A stretch of 64,000 nucleotides of DNA from Pseudalkalibacillus hwajinpoensis (GCF_039851965.1 NZ_CP156674.1:1302001-1366000), one strand, 5' to 3'; positions 8,759 through 19,275 are shown, counted from the first letter of the stretch. Numbers and translations: made by a program. Notes: generated by a model from the sequence alone, not told the origin.

Positions 8759-9286
8759 TTATGTAGTCAACCTTCTCTGGATAAACCAAATTTGTCCGCG
8801 ATGGCTTATTTCATCCCCCATCACATGAAACCATTTAAAGTAATTATTCGCTCGCTCATCCCAACCGTAAGGCGTAACCTCTTCAAGCCAGGCGTCTTCC
8901 TTTTTCCGAAATGCATCAAGCGTTTGAGCACGCAACAGACATAGTTCACTCCAGTAATAATCGAGATCATTTCCTTTTACTTTTAAACGGGTTTCCTCTC
9001 CAAGTTCAATGCCTGATCCCAACTCATCCCACTCGTTGTCTGTCATTTCACGATTCTGAAACGTCATAATTTGAAAAGCTTTTTCAAGAGAAGCGATATG
9101 ATGAAGCAGCATTCCAATTGAATTACTACGATCGTCAAGTTGAAAGTCAAGAGCTTCAATCGTTAAACCGCGAATTTCTTCTTCGATTGTATGCCTCGTG
9201 TAATTCATCATCGAAATCAACCGGCTAATCTGAGGGGCATATCCGTCTTTTTTACTGATCATGCAAAGGGTAGGATCATTCATCAT
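8759..9286 (-). CDS. DinB-superfamily / DUF664-like protein
   Basis: 175 residues from ATG 9286, with AAGGAGG 7 nt upstream. Four-helix pattern with metal-ligand-like histidines in IGMLLHHIASLEKAF and in FHVMGDEISHRGQIWFIQRR, as in DinB-like thiol-dependent transferases of Bacilli. Substrate unknown. A longer reading from 9442 lacks a ribosome site. Confidence 0.8.
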   Translation of the reverse strand: MMNDPTLCMISKKDGYAPQISRLISMMNYTRHTIEEEIRGLTIEALDFQLDDRSNSIGMLLHHIASLEKAFQIMTFQNREMTDNEWDELGSGIELGEETRLKVKGNDLDYYWSELCLLRAQTLDAFRKKEDAWLEEVTPYGWDERANNYFKWFHVMGDEISHRGQIWFIQRRLTT

Positions 9287-9501
9287 TGAACATCCTCCTT
9301 CCTTAAAAAGTTTCTCATTCTTATAACTTCTTTTTTCAGATTCCAAACCCCTTCTTAATTCCTGATTTTCCCATTTTCTATTAAAGGTATAATGCTGTTT
9401 GGATAGGCGCCAAAAAAAAAAGCAGTTCAATTCAAAGTACAATTGAAAATACTGTACTTCAAAACTAAACTACTTGAATTTCACCTTCATTTAATTGCCT
9501 A

Positions 9502-10296
9502 TTATTCAACTCTCTTCTTAACGGGATTACACCCCGGCCACTTCCCATGTGTCGATTCCGCTACTTTCAGTAAATAATAACATTCCTCTCGCGCCATATG
9601 ATCCGCCATTAATGCAGAGAATGTCCCTAAAAGTTCATCCGTTAGCTCCATTTCTTCCAGTTCTTTCAGAAACGTTTGGAAAATGTGCATTTCTAGCTCG
9701 ACGTCTCGATTGAACCGCGACAGAGCTGGAAACTGATTGAGTTCTGTTCGAAGGTACCCTGTTAATTCAACAGCTTTTAAATAAAAATGATCGAAGGCTT
9801 TTACGAAAGCATTCGATCTGTTCTTTAAGCGCTTCTCCACACCATCAAGTTGATCATTAATAGCACCTGCGTGACCTGAGGCATCGAGAAGCCAGAGCAT
9901 GTGATGATGTAACTCATGGAAAACCGGCGGCGCTTCCCCCTTACCAAGATACGCAATGACAAGCAGGTATTCTTCCAGCTCATTCACCATGTGATTAAAA
10001 AAAGTTGGAGACAAATGGATTCCAACATCCCCGTTCAACTGCCGCTCCAATAAAGTTAATTTATACCTTCGAAAACTCCTTACTTTAGGAGCAACCTCGT
10101 TCGTTAACGCTGCAAAATCTGTTGAACTTCTTGCTTTTTCCAAATAATCATCAAATAACTGAATAAACTTTTCTGCCTCTCTTACCTTCTCAACTTCATT
10201 TGGATAAAGAGAATCTCGTATGAATCGTGCATGGTCTCCAAGTATTTGCAGCCAGAACTGATGCTCAAATGCTGCACTATCTTCAAAGGTTTTCAT
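9502..10296 (-). CDS. DUF2935 family protein
   Basis: 264 residues, all-helical, with two repeats each holding His/Glu: AAFEHQFWLQILGDHARFI at the N-terminus and ELEMHIFQTFLKELEEMEL in the C-terminal half, plus ADHMAREECYYL. This is the DUF2935 arrangement seen in Bacillus and Clostridium, where the helical bundle may bind metal. Function is unknown. ATG 10296 follows GGGGGGAAGAG. Confidence 0.83.
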   Translation of the reverse strand: MKTFEDSAAFEHQFWLQILGDHARFIRDSLYPNEVEKVREAEKFIQLFDDYLEKARSSTDFAALTNEVAPKVRSFRRYKLTLLERQLNGDVGIHLSPTFFNHMVNELEEYLLVIAYLGKGEAPPVFHELHHHMLWLLDASGHAGAINDQLDGVEKRLKNRSNAFVKAFDHFYLKAVELTGYLRTELNQFPALSRFNRDVELEMHIFQTFLKELEEMELTDELLGTFSALMADHMAREECYYLLKVAESTHGKWPGCNPVKKRVE

Positions 10297-10364
10297 CTCT
10301 TCCCCCCTATTAACGATGCTCGTTTATTTATATGGGAAAAGTGAAAAGAGTAGTCATGTGGATT

Positions 10365-11198
10365 TTAGTTCAGGTACTTTTTTGGAAGGGCAATGTTATC
10401 AAAATCCAGTACTAATCGATTTAACGAATCATCAAGATCTGTTCCACTCATCGGAAGACCGTGACCTGTAGCCGCTTTTTGTGGTTCTAATTGAAGAATG
10501 GTTTCGATTGATTTTTTCGCAGCTATCCAATCCGAAGTGAAATACTTCGGAGGTCCGCTAATCTCCTGTTTTTGCGTAAAAACGCTGTATATCGATTCCT
10601 GCTTTACCGTTACAAAGGCGTCTCCGGCAATCAGTAAGCGATCACTTTCACGAAATAATGAGATATGCCCTTCTGTATGACCCGGGGTATGGATCCATTT
10701 CCATCCTTTAAGTTGAGGGATTTTATTTGAGCTCGGAAGCGTCTGAATCTTCCCCTTTAGGTCAATACCATGGTTCGGGAAGCGAGGAGATAACTTACTA
10801 ACCAGCCCTCCCGCCGTCGGGTCCCCCTTCGGATAATCACGCTCACCAGTTAAGTAAGGAAGTTCCATCGCATGCGCGTAAACTGGCACGTCCCATAACC
10901 CAAGTAAATCCTCCAGGGAACCAACATGATCAAAATGCCCGTGTGTTAGGATGATCGCCTCAGGTTGTGCGCCTTTACCAAATCGATCTTCAGCAGCCTG
11001 AATGATACGTTCACCTTCATGAGGCATTCCTGTATCAATTAATACCCATTGATCTTCTGTTGGTTTACCAATGAAAAAGAGATTCACGATACCAACCGTG
11101 TATTGAAACACATCAGCCTCAACCTCAATACCCGCTCCACTGAACAAACTTGTCATCGGTAAATGGCTTTCCGAAAAATCATTATCCTGTTCTTTCAT
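10365..11198 (-). CDS. MBL-fold metallo-hydrolase
   Basis: 277 residues. The zinc motif THGHFDHVG, downstream TPGHTEGHISLF, and LLIAGDAFVTV give the beta-lactamase-fold metal site; GHGLPMSG supplies the late His. Probably a two-metal hydrolase of the glyoxalase II-like group; substrate unknown. ATG 11198 is preceded by AGGAGGAGG, and is preferred over the in-frame ATG at 11219. Confidence 0.9.
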   Translation of the reverse strand: MKEQDNDFSESHLPMTSLFSGAGIEVEADVFQYTVGIVNLFFIGKPTEDQWVLIDTGMPHEGERIIQAAEDRFGKGAQPEAIILTHGHFDHVGSLEDLLGLWDVPVYAHAMELPYLTGERDYPKGDPTAGGLVSKLSPRFPNHGIDLKGKIQTLPSSNKIPQLKGWKWIHTPGHTEGHISLFRESDRLLIAGDAFVTVKQESIYSVFTQKQEISGPPKYFTSDWIAAKKSIETILQLEPQKAATGHGLPMSGTDLDDSLNRLVLDFDNIALPKKYLN

Positions 11199-11390
11199 GA
11201 TTAGTCCTCCTCCTTTCATTACCAGTTTTCCTTCATATATCCGGAATCATGCGGTAAGATTTAAAAAACCTGTTCCCGATGCTAGTTGGCACCGGAAACA
11301 AGGCTTTTAATCAATATAGCTATACATTCTAATTTTAGATAATAGAACTGAATTTTGGACAATATCGACGATTCGACGACTAGTTTTCTG

Positions 11391-13379
11391 TTACCTATCT
11401 GCGAAAACTTCTTTCACTTTGCCAGTTACGTCATGACTTGACGCATTTTCAACCATCATCGCAATCAGGAGGTCCTTTTGATCCGTATTATAAGCCACAA
11501 ACAAACCGTTTTCCTGACCTGTCTCTTCTCCGGCACCTTTAAGTTCAGCGGTACCGGTTTTTCCGGCGATTTTGATTCCTTTAACAGCAGGATCGTGAGC
11601 TGTGCCTTCTGGGCTGGAGACGACTTTAGCCAGTGCATTGTTAATCACTGATGCGGTTTCTGGTGAAATGACCTCAACCGTTTCAGCAGCATCCTCGCCT
11701 ACTTTAAGCGTCGGTTTGATCATCTCCCCGTTGTTCGCAAATGTCGTATACGCCATTGCCAGGTGATAGGGAGCGATCTGAAGCTCGCCCTGACCGTAGC
11801 CAGAGTCAGCTAATAGAATATCGCTTTCACTCAGCGATTTAGTGGATACGGAAGAATTTTCAGTCGGAAATGGGAACTCTACTTCCTGACCGATTTGAAA
11901 TGACTCCATTCCCTTTTGAAAACCTTCAGCGCCGAGATTCAACGCCTTACGCGCGAAGTAAATATTATCTGAGTGAATAAGCGCTTCTTCAAGCGTAACC
12001 TCTGGATCAGCAGGCTTTACGCGCGTGACGTGATATCCACCCCAGCTAGCATCCTTTTGCCATTCAAGCCCGTCAATCTGCTCTGCAGCATTCGGGTCCA
12101 ACTCTCCATCTCGCAATGCAATCGCAGCTGTTAGGGGCTTAACTGTTGATCCTGGTGAATATGTTTTATTAAATTTCGCCGAAAATGGCCGATCCTTATT
12201 ATCAACGAGTGCCGTGTATTCTCCTTCATCAAATCCAAGGGTGAAATCGTTTGGATCGTATGCTGGTGAGCTTGTCAGCGCCAGCGTCTCTCCATTTGTT
12301 GGATGTAACGCAACGGCCGATCCAGCCTTTCCATCAAGTTTCTCATAAAGCATTTTCTGAACAGATGCGTCAATCGTGACCTGAATGTCCTTCCCATCTA
12401 CTTTCGGCTTTTCTGCGATCACTTTCTCAGTTCCTTTAACTTCAATTGACCAGCCTGTCTCCCCATGAAGCTCTTCTTCGTAAACCTGTTCGAGACCAGC
12501 TTTCCCTATTTTTTCGTAGCTTGAGTATCCTCGTGCTCCATACTCTTCTAAATCCTCTTTCTGTAAATTACGAATATAGCCAGTCAAGTGCGCAGCACTT
12601 TCTCCGAATGGATAAATGCGTTCTACCGCATCCCTCTTTTGGACACCGGTAATCCCGGTCGCTTTCTTAACCAGATCACTTTCCGTTGTCATCACGCTCT
12701 TAATTGGAACAAATTGCGTTGGATCAGAATGCACCCAGCTCTGGTTCAGGTCTGCTTCAATATCCTCCACACTAATCTTCAACACATCACTTAATTCGGC
12801 GATGATGTTTTTTTTATTCGCCTCGATCTGTTCAGGTACAAGACCAACCTCGTAAACGGGTCCATTAAACGCAAGATCCGCACCATTACGATCCGTAATT
12901 CCGCCACGCGTTGGTACCGCCGAACGAATCGCTACTTCCTCCCCTTCTTCGAGCTCTTTAAAAATAAACGATGGGTTCCAGTTCACACCGTATATTTCGG
13001 AATCCTCTTCCTCAGAAAGAACAAGCGTCGCTTCATGATCAAACGCTACTTCACCTGCAAGCGTCTGCATCGAAACAGAGAACGGGAATGTAACTTCTCC
13101 CTTATCATTTGGCTCCGGTTCTTCCTCGGGCTCTTCAAACGTGACCTTCAAATCTTCAACTTCCACATCTCCATAAATAGATGTGTAACGCTCCACAAAT
13201 TCTTCTTGTGATATGGACTTTTGCGCGGCCGGCGACAATTGGTCGTACATGCTGGCAAATTCTTGCTTATTCCAGTCCTTAACATATGTATCAAACGCAT
13301 CGACCGGTGATGGCCGGTCCGAACAGCCAGCAAGAAGCAATAAAAACAGACCGAGCACTATGAATAATTTAAGTTTCAC
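11391..13379 (-). CDS. pbpC: Penicillin-binding protein 3 (class B, MecA-like), lipoprotein
   Basis: 662 residues. A lipoprotein signal (LLLLAGCSD, Cys about 19) is followed by an NTF2-like MecA N-domain, the PBP dimer domain (RGGITDRNGADLA) and the transpeptidase with STVK (Ser about 411), SDN (about 470) and KTGT (about 606). Makes peptidoglycan cross-links outside the membrane. Length and domain order match Bacillus PbpC; by resemblance to MecA it may have low beta-lactam affinity (inference). GTG 13379 has GGGGGAGG 6 nt upstream. Confidence 0.92.
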   Translation of the reverse strand: MKLKLFIVLGLFLLLLAGCSDRPSPVDAFDTYVKDWNKQEFASMYDQLSPAAQKSISQEEFVERYTSIYGDVEVEDLKVTFEEPEEEPEPNDKGEVTFPFSVSMQTLAGEVAFDHEATLVLSEEEDSEIYGVNWNPSFIFKELEEGEEVAIRSAVPTRGGITDRNGADLAFNGPVYEVGLVPEQIEANKKNIIAELSDVLKISVEDIEADLNQSWVHSDPTQFVPIKSVMTTESDLVKKATGITGVQKRDAVERIYPFGESAAHLTGYIRNLQKEDLEEYGARGYSSYEKIGKAGLEQVYEEELHGETGWSIEVKGTEKVIAEKPKVDGKDIQVTIDASVQKMLYEKLDGKAGSAVALHPTNGETLALTSSPAYDPNDFTLGFDEGEYTALVDNKDRPFSAKFNKTYSPGSTVKPLTAAIALRDGELDPNAAEQIDGLEWQKDASWGGYHVTRVKPADPEVTLEEALIHSDNIYFARKALNLGAEGFQKGMESFQIGQEVEFPFPTENSSVSTKSLSESDILLADSGYGQGELQIAPYHLAMAYTTFANNGEMIKPTLKVGEDAAETVEVISPETASVINNALAKVVSSPEGTAHDPAVKGIKIAGKTGTAELKGAGEETGQENGLFVAYNTDQKDLLIAMMVENASSHDVTGKVKEVFADR

Positions 13380-13464
13380 AGTCAGCCTCCCCCTCTTTTC
13401 CCTATTATTTTCCTTCATTATAGAAGACTTTGTTGTAGGAAGAAAGGAAAAAGGCCACCGAAAG

Positions 13465-14337
13465 TTACCCTTTAAAGGCGTAAGTTGGACTCCCTTTCAC
13501 ATTCGGTTTCACTCGGAAGACTCCACCTGCATAAGGAAACTTCTTCAATTCTTCCTCACTCGTATTGGTTCTAGCCGTTGTAATATACAGTTCATTTCGT
13601 TCTTTTCCACCAAATACGCAGGAAGTGACGTTTACCGCTGGAACGCTCACTTCAAGCAGACGTTTGCCATTGTCAGGATTCCACTTCGATACTTTTGAAC
13701 CGCCCCAATGGGCAATCCAGAGATTCCCTTCTTCATCACTTGTCATTCCATCAGGCATGCCTTCCCCATCTGGAATCACAATGACATCCACAGGATTACG
13801 AATATTGCCTGTTGAGAAGTCATAATCATATCGAACCACTTTTTTCGTCGGTGTATCAATGAAATACATATAACGCGTATCAGGTGACCACGTAATTCCA
13901 TTTGACGTACTCACATGGTCAATTTTTTTCGTTACTTCCAGGTTTTCATCCAGGCAATATAAGGCGCCTTCTCCTTTTAACCCTTCCATGTGCATTGTCC
14001 CTGCCCAGAATCTCCCCGCGGGATCACACTTTCCATCATTGAAACGGTTATCAGGTAAATGACTTTCTGGATCTGTGATCGCTTCGACCTGTTCCGTTGA
14101 AAGATTCATAGCGTAAAAGCCTCCGGACATCGCCATGACGAGGCCACCTGATTCTCTCGGTGCAATTGTCCCTACCATTTGTTCCTGCTTCAGTTCAATA
14201 TTACCTGCTGTCATCGGATTGTAGGCATGAACCTTCTTTCCCTCTATATCAACCCAGTATAGCAGTTGACTCTGATCATCCCAGCTAGGTCCTTCCCCAA
14301 ATATCGCCCGTGCATCAATAACAAGTGTTGCTTCCAT
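13465..14337 (-). CDS. SMP-30/gluconolactonase/LRE family protein
   Basis: 290 residues of six-bladed propeller type: IFGEGPSWDDQ (metal Glu), NRFNDGKCDPAGRFWAGTM, STSNGITWSPDTRYMYF (metal Asn) and MPDGMTSDEEGNLWIAHW (metal Asp). Likely a divalent-metal sugar lactonase; substrate not clear. AGGAGG lies 8 nt before ATG 14337. Single gene. Confidence 0.9.
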   Translation of the reverse strand: MEATLVIDARAIFGEGPSWDDQSQLLYWVDIEGKKVHAYNPMTAGNIELKQEQMVGTIAPRESGGLVMAMSGGFYAMNLSTEQVEAITDPESHLPDNRFNDGKCDPAGRFWAGTMHMEGLKGEGALYCLDENLEVTKKIDHVSTSNGITWSPDTRYMYFIDTPTKKVVRYDYDFSTGNIRNPVDVIVIPDGEGMPDGMTSDEEGNLWIAHWGGSKVSKWNPDNGKRLLEVSVPAVNVTSCVFGGKERNELYITTARTNTSEEELKKFPYAGGVFRVKPNVKGSPTYAFKG

Positions 14338-14477
14338 TTATTTTTCCTCCTTTAATAGTTAGTTTCCATAGGATCTCTATTTGTCTTATACCCTCTTTCG
14401 TTGTAATTACCATATCATTCTTTACATCTAACCATACGGTTTAATTTCATATTCGTAAAATTCACCTCTACCACAAA

Positions 14478-14506
14478 CAAACAGGCTTCAAAAAGAAGCC
14501 TGTTTG
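14478..14506 (-). terminator. Terminator of the acyl-CoA operon
   Basis: 12-bp perfect stem CAAACAGGCTTC/GAAGCCTGTTTG with a five-base loop, 30 nt beyond the last ligase codon. Confidence 0.75.
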
Positions 14507-14535
14507 AAAGGTCATTTCGTTTCCGATTTTCAGAT

Positions 14536-16136
14536 TTATTCCACGGCCAATTCCTGACTTAATTTGTCTCGAAGAGCACGTTTCAGAAATAGTTTTCGGG
14601 ATTTCGTCCATAAAAATAATATCATCCGGGAGCCACCATTTCGCAAATTGGGTAGATAAATAGGTTAAAAGTTCCTCTTTTACAATTGCATCATAATCTT
14701 CTCAAGACCACACAGGCCACTGGACGTTCCTGCCATTTTTGGTGGGGAATCGCGATCACCGCTGCTTCATAAACCGCTTCATGCGTCATGAGCGCATTTT
14801 CGAGATCGACTGAGGAAATCCACTCCCCGCCACTTTTAATTAAGTCTTTGGTACGGTCTGTGATCTGGATATAACCGTTTTCATTCAGTTTCGCAATATC
14901 CCCTGTGTAGAGCCAGCCATCTCTAAACGTTTCTTTCGTTCGCTCATCTTTGTAGTATTCATGTGCGACCCAGGGTCCTCGTACAATCAGCTCGCCCATC
15001 GTCTTACCATTCCATGGTACATCACCATTTTCATTGATAACCCGCACATCAAGACCAGGAATAACAAGCCCCTGAGAAGCACAGGTATTAACTTTCTCTT
15101 CAACTGAAAGGTTGTTCATTTCACTTGTTAAGGTGGAAAGGGAGACGAGAGGACTTGTTTCTGTCATGCCGTAACCCTGAATAAATGGCACATTATGCTT
15201 CTCCTCAAATGCTCGAATAATATTCTTTGGTGCAGCGGAGCCACCGCACACAACCGCTCGTAAACTGCTAATGTCGTATGTTTCTTTTTCAAGAAGGTTC
15301 ACGAATGCCAACCAGATTGTCGGCACACCAGCAGTAAGCGTCACTTTTTCTTCTTCGATAAGAGAGGCAATAACCTGTGGCGTCATATTTGGTCCTGGCA
15401 AGACCAGCTTTGTTCCAAACCAGACTGAGGCAAATGGTAACCCCCATGCATTTGCGTGAAACATCGGAACGATCGGCAAACATACATCCCGTTCAGATAG
15501 TGCCAGTGAATCAGCTAACCCTGCCGCCATACTGTGCAATACAATACCACGATGCGTATACACCACCCCCTTCGGATTTCCTGTTGTAGCTGAGGTATAA
15601 CACATTCCTGCCGGGGTGTTTTCATCAAGATCATCCGGAAAAGCAAAATCCTCATCCGCATCCTTTAATAGTTCCTCATACGAATATACGGGTGATAATG
15701 TCGTCTCTGGTATCGTTTCTTTATCAGTCATGATGACGTACTTCTCAACTGTTTTGAGTTCTGACTGAACCTTTTCAATCAAAGGTACGAGATCTTCATC
15801 CACTAAGAGAATTTTATCTTCTGCATGATTGATCACATATGCTACATGCTCAGGAGATAAACGGATATTTACCATATGAAGAACTGCACCTGTACATGGC
15901 ACGGCAAAATATGCCTCCAAATGACGGTGATGGTTCCAAGCGAACGTAGCTACTTTATCGCCCCTCCCCATCGAAAGCTTTGATAATGCACTCGCTAATC
16001 GTCTCGTTCGTTTTCCATACTCGCGATATGTAAAGCGCTGTACACCGCTCAGCGTTCTCGACACAATCTCCTATTTTGGGAAATAACGTTCTGCTCTATT
16101 TAGTAAACCTGTCAATGTTAATGGGGTATTCATCAT
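14536..16136 (-). pseudogene. Acyl-CoA synthetase (AMP-forming) 1, multiply disrupted
   Basis: Begins ATGATG at 16136, overlapping the stop of the CoA-transferase fragment. After NRAERYFPK a TAG (16073-16071) interrupts codon 22; the frame resumes EIVSRTLSGVQRFTYREYG. The core is good: TSATTGNPKGVVYTHRG, GYGMTETSPLVS, GWLYTGDIA, GGEWISSVDLENAL. Near the end a 2-nt loss after VVLR shifts the frame (14700 region), which then reads EDYDAIVKEELLTYLSTQFA. After DEIPKT about 11 nt, including the SVGK catalytic-lysine codons, are missing before FLKRALRDKLSQELAVE and the natural stop. One nonsense change and two indels mean no active ligase. Confidence 0.9.
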
Positions 16137-16551
16137 GCTTCATCACACTCCTTCATGATTTGTTCGAACTGTTCGTGCACGATTGATTGATAAACTGCTC
16201 CACTATATGTGGAAACGATTATTCTTCCTTCTTTATTCGATACAAGCCCTCGCGTTTCACCATATGCGTGATCCAGAACTTCACCGATATTGAGAACAGG
16301 AAACAGACAGCAATCATATCTCCTACCGAATGCCTCCCACTCGCTCATTGTCCTCTCGAAAAACAGCGCTTTCATTTCTCTGTAAAAATCGCTTGTCGTT
16401 GTTTCAAAAGCAAGCGCTCCCCAGCTCTCTTTTCCAACCCCTCTACAGAAGTTCTTCCAGAACTGCGGTTCAAGCGCAGCAAGTGACATAAAGCGATCAT
16501 CTTTCGTGCGATACAGGTGATAGCAAACAACGCTTCCTTCCCTGCAGCCGC
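16133..16551 (-). pseudogene. CaiB/BaiF CoA-transferase family, only the C-terminal third left
   Basis: Directly after the SDR stop codon, another frame reads GSVVCYHLYRTKDDRFMSLA and ALEPQFWKNFC, the conserved YxTKDGRYxxLGALEPKFW block of CaiB/BaiF (alpha-methylacyl-CoA racemase-like) proteins, and continues to a normal stop overlapping the next ligase start. About 250 N-terminal residues and the start codon are gone. Together with the SDR this marks one deletion at about 16550. Confidence 0.85.
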
Positions 16552-17268
16552 TTATTCTGCGGTTCCCGCTCGCTGCTGTGGAATCGACTGTTCAAACATC
16601 TTCTTCACCTTCTCAGGGATTCCAACAGCCACGCCATTAACAGTCTCACCTTTTTCCTTTGATTGCGTAAGGCGCGTATCAATCAGCCCAAATGCCACAG
16701 CATTACAATTTATATTAAACTGTCCCCATTCTTTAGCAACTGTTTTCGTCAATCCAATCATTCCTGCTTTAGCGGATGAATAGTTCGCCTGACCGACATT
16801 CCCCATTACACCTGCGACAGAAGACACATTTACGATTTTTCGATAGGAAGCTCCTCCGTTTGCAAGCTCCTTTTTTGCTGCTTCTCTCATATATGGCGCT
16901 GCGGCACGAGTAAGTTTAAAGGGGGCGATGAGGTGAATATCAACCATCGCCTGAAACTGCTCGTCCGTCATTTTATGAATCAAGCTATCCCACGTGTAGC
17001 CTGCGTTATTAACGAGAATGTCTACTCCGCCAAATTCAGTTGCTGCTTTCTCCATGATTGACGTTGAAAAATCACCATCCGTTACATCACCAGGAAAAGC
17101 AATCGCCTGTCCTCCTAACTCGTGAATCTCTTTTACAACTTCTGCAACTGGTGCTTCATCTTTGTCAGATACAACTACTCGCGCTCCTGCCTCTGCCATT
17201 TTTAGCGCTACCGCACGCCCAACACCTCTTCCAGATCCTGTAATAATGGCCACCTGATTGTTAAGCAT
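16552..17268 (-). pseudogene. FabG-like short-chain dehydrogenase, C-terminus deleted
   Basis: 238 codons from ATG 17268 (AAGGAGG 6 nt upstream, inside the previous gene). Rossmann motif TGSGRGVGRA, NNAGYTWDS, catalytic Ser in VNVSSVAG and YSSAK are present, so the active site is whole. It ends at IPQQRAGTAE followed by TAA, where homologues continue about 25-30 residues (EEVA...FLASP...GG) that build the C-terminal strand and interface. The stop is created at the deletion junction with the CoA-transferase gene. It may still be translated but is probably unstable. Confidence 0.82.
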
Positions 17269-17647
17269 GTGTCTCCTCCTTAGATACATGAAACGTACCT
17301 GCTAATTTTCTTTCCTCTTTCTCGTTCATTACCACTACCTCGCAAATCAAGAGATCATCCCGCTCTTCTTTAATGAATCCCTTCACTGTCAGCGTTTCGC
17401 CAGGGAAGGTCATTTTCTTAAAGCGAACGCCGAATTTCTTTATTTGATCATGCCTGAACCACGTCGTTAATGCCTGACCAGCTATCCCCATGACAAGCAT
17501 GCCGTGTGCAATCACATCCGGTAAGCCTGCTTCTTTCGCGACAGGTACCACTGAATGGATCGGGTTAAAATCTCCTGATGCGCCGGCGTAGCGTACAATT
17601 TGACTGTGAGTGATGGGTGCTTTAGTAAGTGGTTGTAATTGAGCCAT
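17261..17647 (-). CDS. MaoC-like hot-dog dehydratase, C-terminal-type subunit
   Basis: 128 residues. The catalytic block SGDFNPIHSVVPVAKEAGLP followed by VIAHGMLVMG is the hydratase 2 motif (Asp/His). Expected to hydrate a 2-enoyl-CoA. It pairs with the adjacent MaoC N-type subunit; such two-subunit hydratases occur in steroid and branched-acyl degradation. Intact, overlapping the SDR start by 8 nt. Confidence 0.88.
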   Translation of the reverse strand: MAQLQPLTKAPITHSQIVRYAGASGDFNPIHSVVPVAKEAGLPDVIAHGMLVMGIAGQALTTWFRHDQIKKFGVRFKKMTFPGETLTVKGFIKEERDDLLICEVVVMNEKEERKLAGTFHVSKEETHA

Positions 17648-17658
17648 CTCTATTCCTC

Positions 17659-18096
17659 CTATCTTTCGATTACAACTGACGTAGCCAGAAGTACTGTTTC
17701 GTTACGTTCATCTTGATACGTCGTCTCGAGTGTAAACAGCTTCATCCCGCTTTTCTCTTTCTGATCGACAACTTTCATTACCGCTGTAATAACGTCACCT
17801 GCACAAATTGTTTTCCTGTAATCATAGCTTTGTTCACCATGAAGAACTTTTAACGGGTTCACTTCAAGTAATGCGATCAAGGTCTCAAAGTCTGCCCCAC
17901 CCCACATATCAATCACGGTTGGAAACGTTGGTGGGACAGGAAGATCCCGATACCCCTTCTCTCTCGCAACCTCTATGTCAGTATAGAGAGGGTTTGAATC
18001 ACCTATTGCTTTCACAAATTCGCGAATCTTCCCTCCTTCAACTGAGAAAGTAAACGGCTTTGTTTCAATGCCTACTTTGTTCTGAACAGTACTCAT
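17659..18096 (-). CDS. MaoC N-terminal-type (FAS1-like) dehydratase subunit
   Basis: 145 residues with GGKIREFVKAIGDSNPLYTD and LPVPPTFPTVIDMWGG, the MaoC_dehydrat_N type that usually lacks the full catalytic dyad and forms a heterodimer with a MaoC C-type partner, here encoded 11 nt downstream. Intact. Confidence 0.86.
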   Translation of the reverse strand: MSTVQNKVGIETKPFTFSVEGGKIREFVKAIGDSNPLYTDIEVAREKGYRDLPVPPTFPTVIDMWGGADFETLIALLEVNPLKVLHGEQSYDYRKTICAGDVITAVMKVVDQKEKSGMKLFTLETTYQDERNETVLLATSVVIER

Positions 18097-18111
18097 GGTT
18101 TGTCCTCCTTT

Positions 18112-19257
18112 CTATAACCCCATATTTTTTGCGATGATGGTTTTCATAATTTCATTCGTACCTGCGTAGATCGCAGACACTGGAATATCACGAAACCGCC
18201 TCGCAATCTTGTATTCTTCCATATAGCCGTATCCACCATGTAATTGAAGGCAGCGCTGTGAGACATCCTTCGCCATATCCGTTAGCCAGTATTTTGCCAT
18301 TGATACTTTCGTCACAATATCTTCACCCGCAATGTGATCTGCTACCAGTGAATCAAGGAACGTGCGGCCGATTTCAACCTGGGTCTTCATCTCGACCATC
18401 TCGAACTGGATATGCTGAAATTTTGAGATACTCTGCCCAAATGCTTTCCGTTCCTGAATGTAATTCATCGTCATTTCAACCATATCTTCAGCCGCCACCT
18501 GCGCTGCGATCGCTACCAGGAGACGCTCCTGCTGAAGCTTATCCATCAAGTAAAGAAACCCTTTGCCTTCTTCTCCAAGCAGATTTCCCTTTGGTACACG
18601 ACAATCTTCAAAGAATAACTCGGCCGTATCCTGACTATGAAGGCCTACTTTGTTCAGCTTTCGTCCTCTCGAAAAACCAGGCGTATCACGTTCAACCACA
18701 AGCAGACTAACGCCCTTATATGCAGGTGTTGCTTTCGGATCGGTTTTACAAGCAACGAGAACAAGATCTGAGTGAATTCCGTTCGTTATAAATGTTTTCG
18801 AACCGTTTAGTACGTAGTGATCATCCTTTAAAATAGCTGTCGTCTTAATATTGGCGAGGTCAGACCCAGTACCTGGTTCCGTCATCGCAATCGCCGTAAT
18901 GATTTCTCCGGAAACACATTTCGGAAGCCAGCGCTGCTTTTGGTCTTCCGTCCCAAACGACTCCAGATAAGGAACAACAATATCGTTATGAAGACCAACA
19001 CCTACAAGTCCTGATCCAACACGCTCCAACTCTTCATTAATAATAACCGCAAATCCCCAATCCACATTCAGACCGCCATAAGCTTCTGAAAGCGTTGGAC
19101 ACAGATACCCCTGTGCAGCTAATTTATCCCAGAAACCCCTTGGGATCATACGATCTTCTTCCCACTGTTCAAAAAAAGGCTCGGCTTCTTTTGCCAGGAA
19201 TTTCCGAAGCGATTTACGAAACGCTTCATGATCTTTCGTTAAATACAAATGTTTCAT
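18112..19257 (-). CDS. Acyl-CoA dehydrogenase
   Basis: 381 residues, standard length. FAD/substrate loop AMTEPGTGSDLANIKT (about 125-140), NGSKTFITNGIHSD, QLHGGYGYMEEYKIARRFRD and the C-terminal catalytic segment IYAGTNEIMK with Glu369. Introduces a 2,3 double bond in an acyl-CoA and passes electrons to ETF. Third step enzyme of the operon; intact. Confidence 0.93.
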   Translation of the reverse strand: MKHLYLTKDHEAFRKSLRKFLAKEAEPFFEQWEEDRMIPRGFWDKLAAQGYLCPTLSEAYGGLNVDWGFAVIINEELERVGSGLVGVGLHNDIVVPYLESFGTEDQKQRWLPKCVSGEIITAIAMTEPGTGSDLANIKTTAILKDDHYVLNGSKTFITNGIHSDLVLVACKTDPKATPAYKGVSLLVVERDTPGFSRGRKLNKVGLHSQDTAELFFEDCRVPKGNLLGEEGKGFLYLMDKLQQERLLVAIAAQVAAEDMVEMTMNYIQERKAFGQSISKFQHIQFEMVEMKTQVEIGRTFLDSLVADHIAGEDIVTKVSMAKYWLTDMAKDVSQRCLQLHGGYGYMEEYKIARRFRDIPVSAIYAGTNEIMKTIIAKNMGL

Positions 19258-19275
19258 AACAGAGTAGCTCCTTCT

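Noticed and set aside
13213..13698. 161-codon plus-strand frame across the PBP3 and SMP-30 gene ends
   Set aside because: Overlaps two real minus-strand genes, no ribosome site, composition typical of antisense reading.
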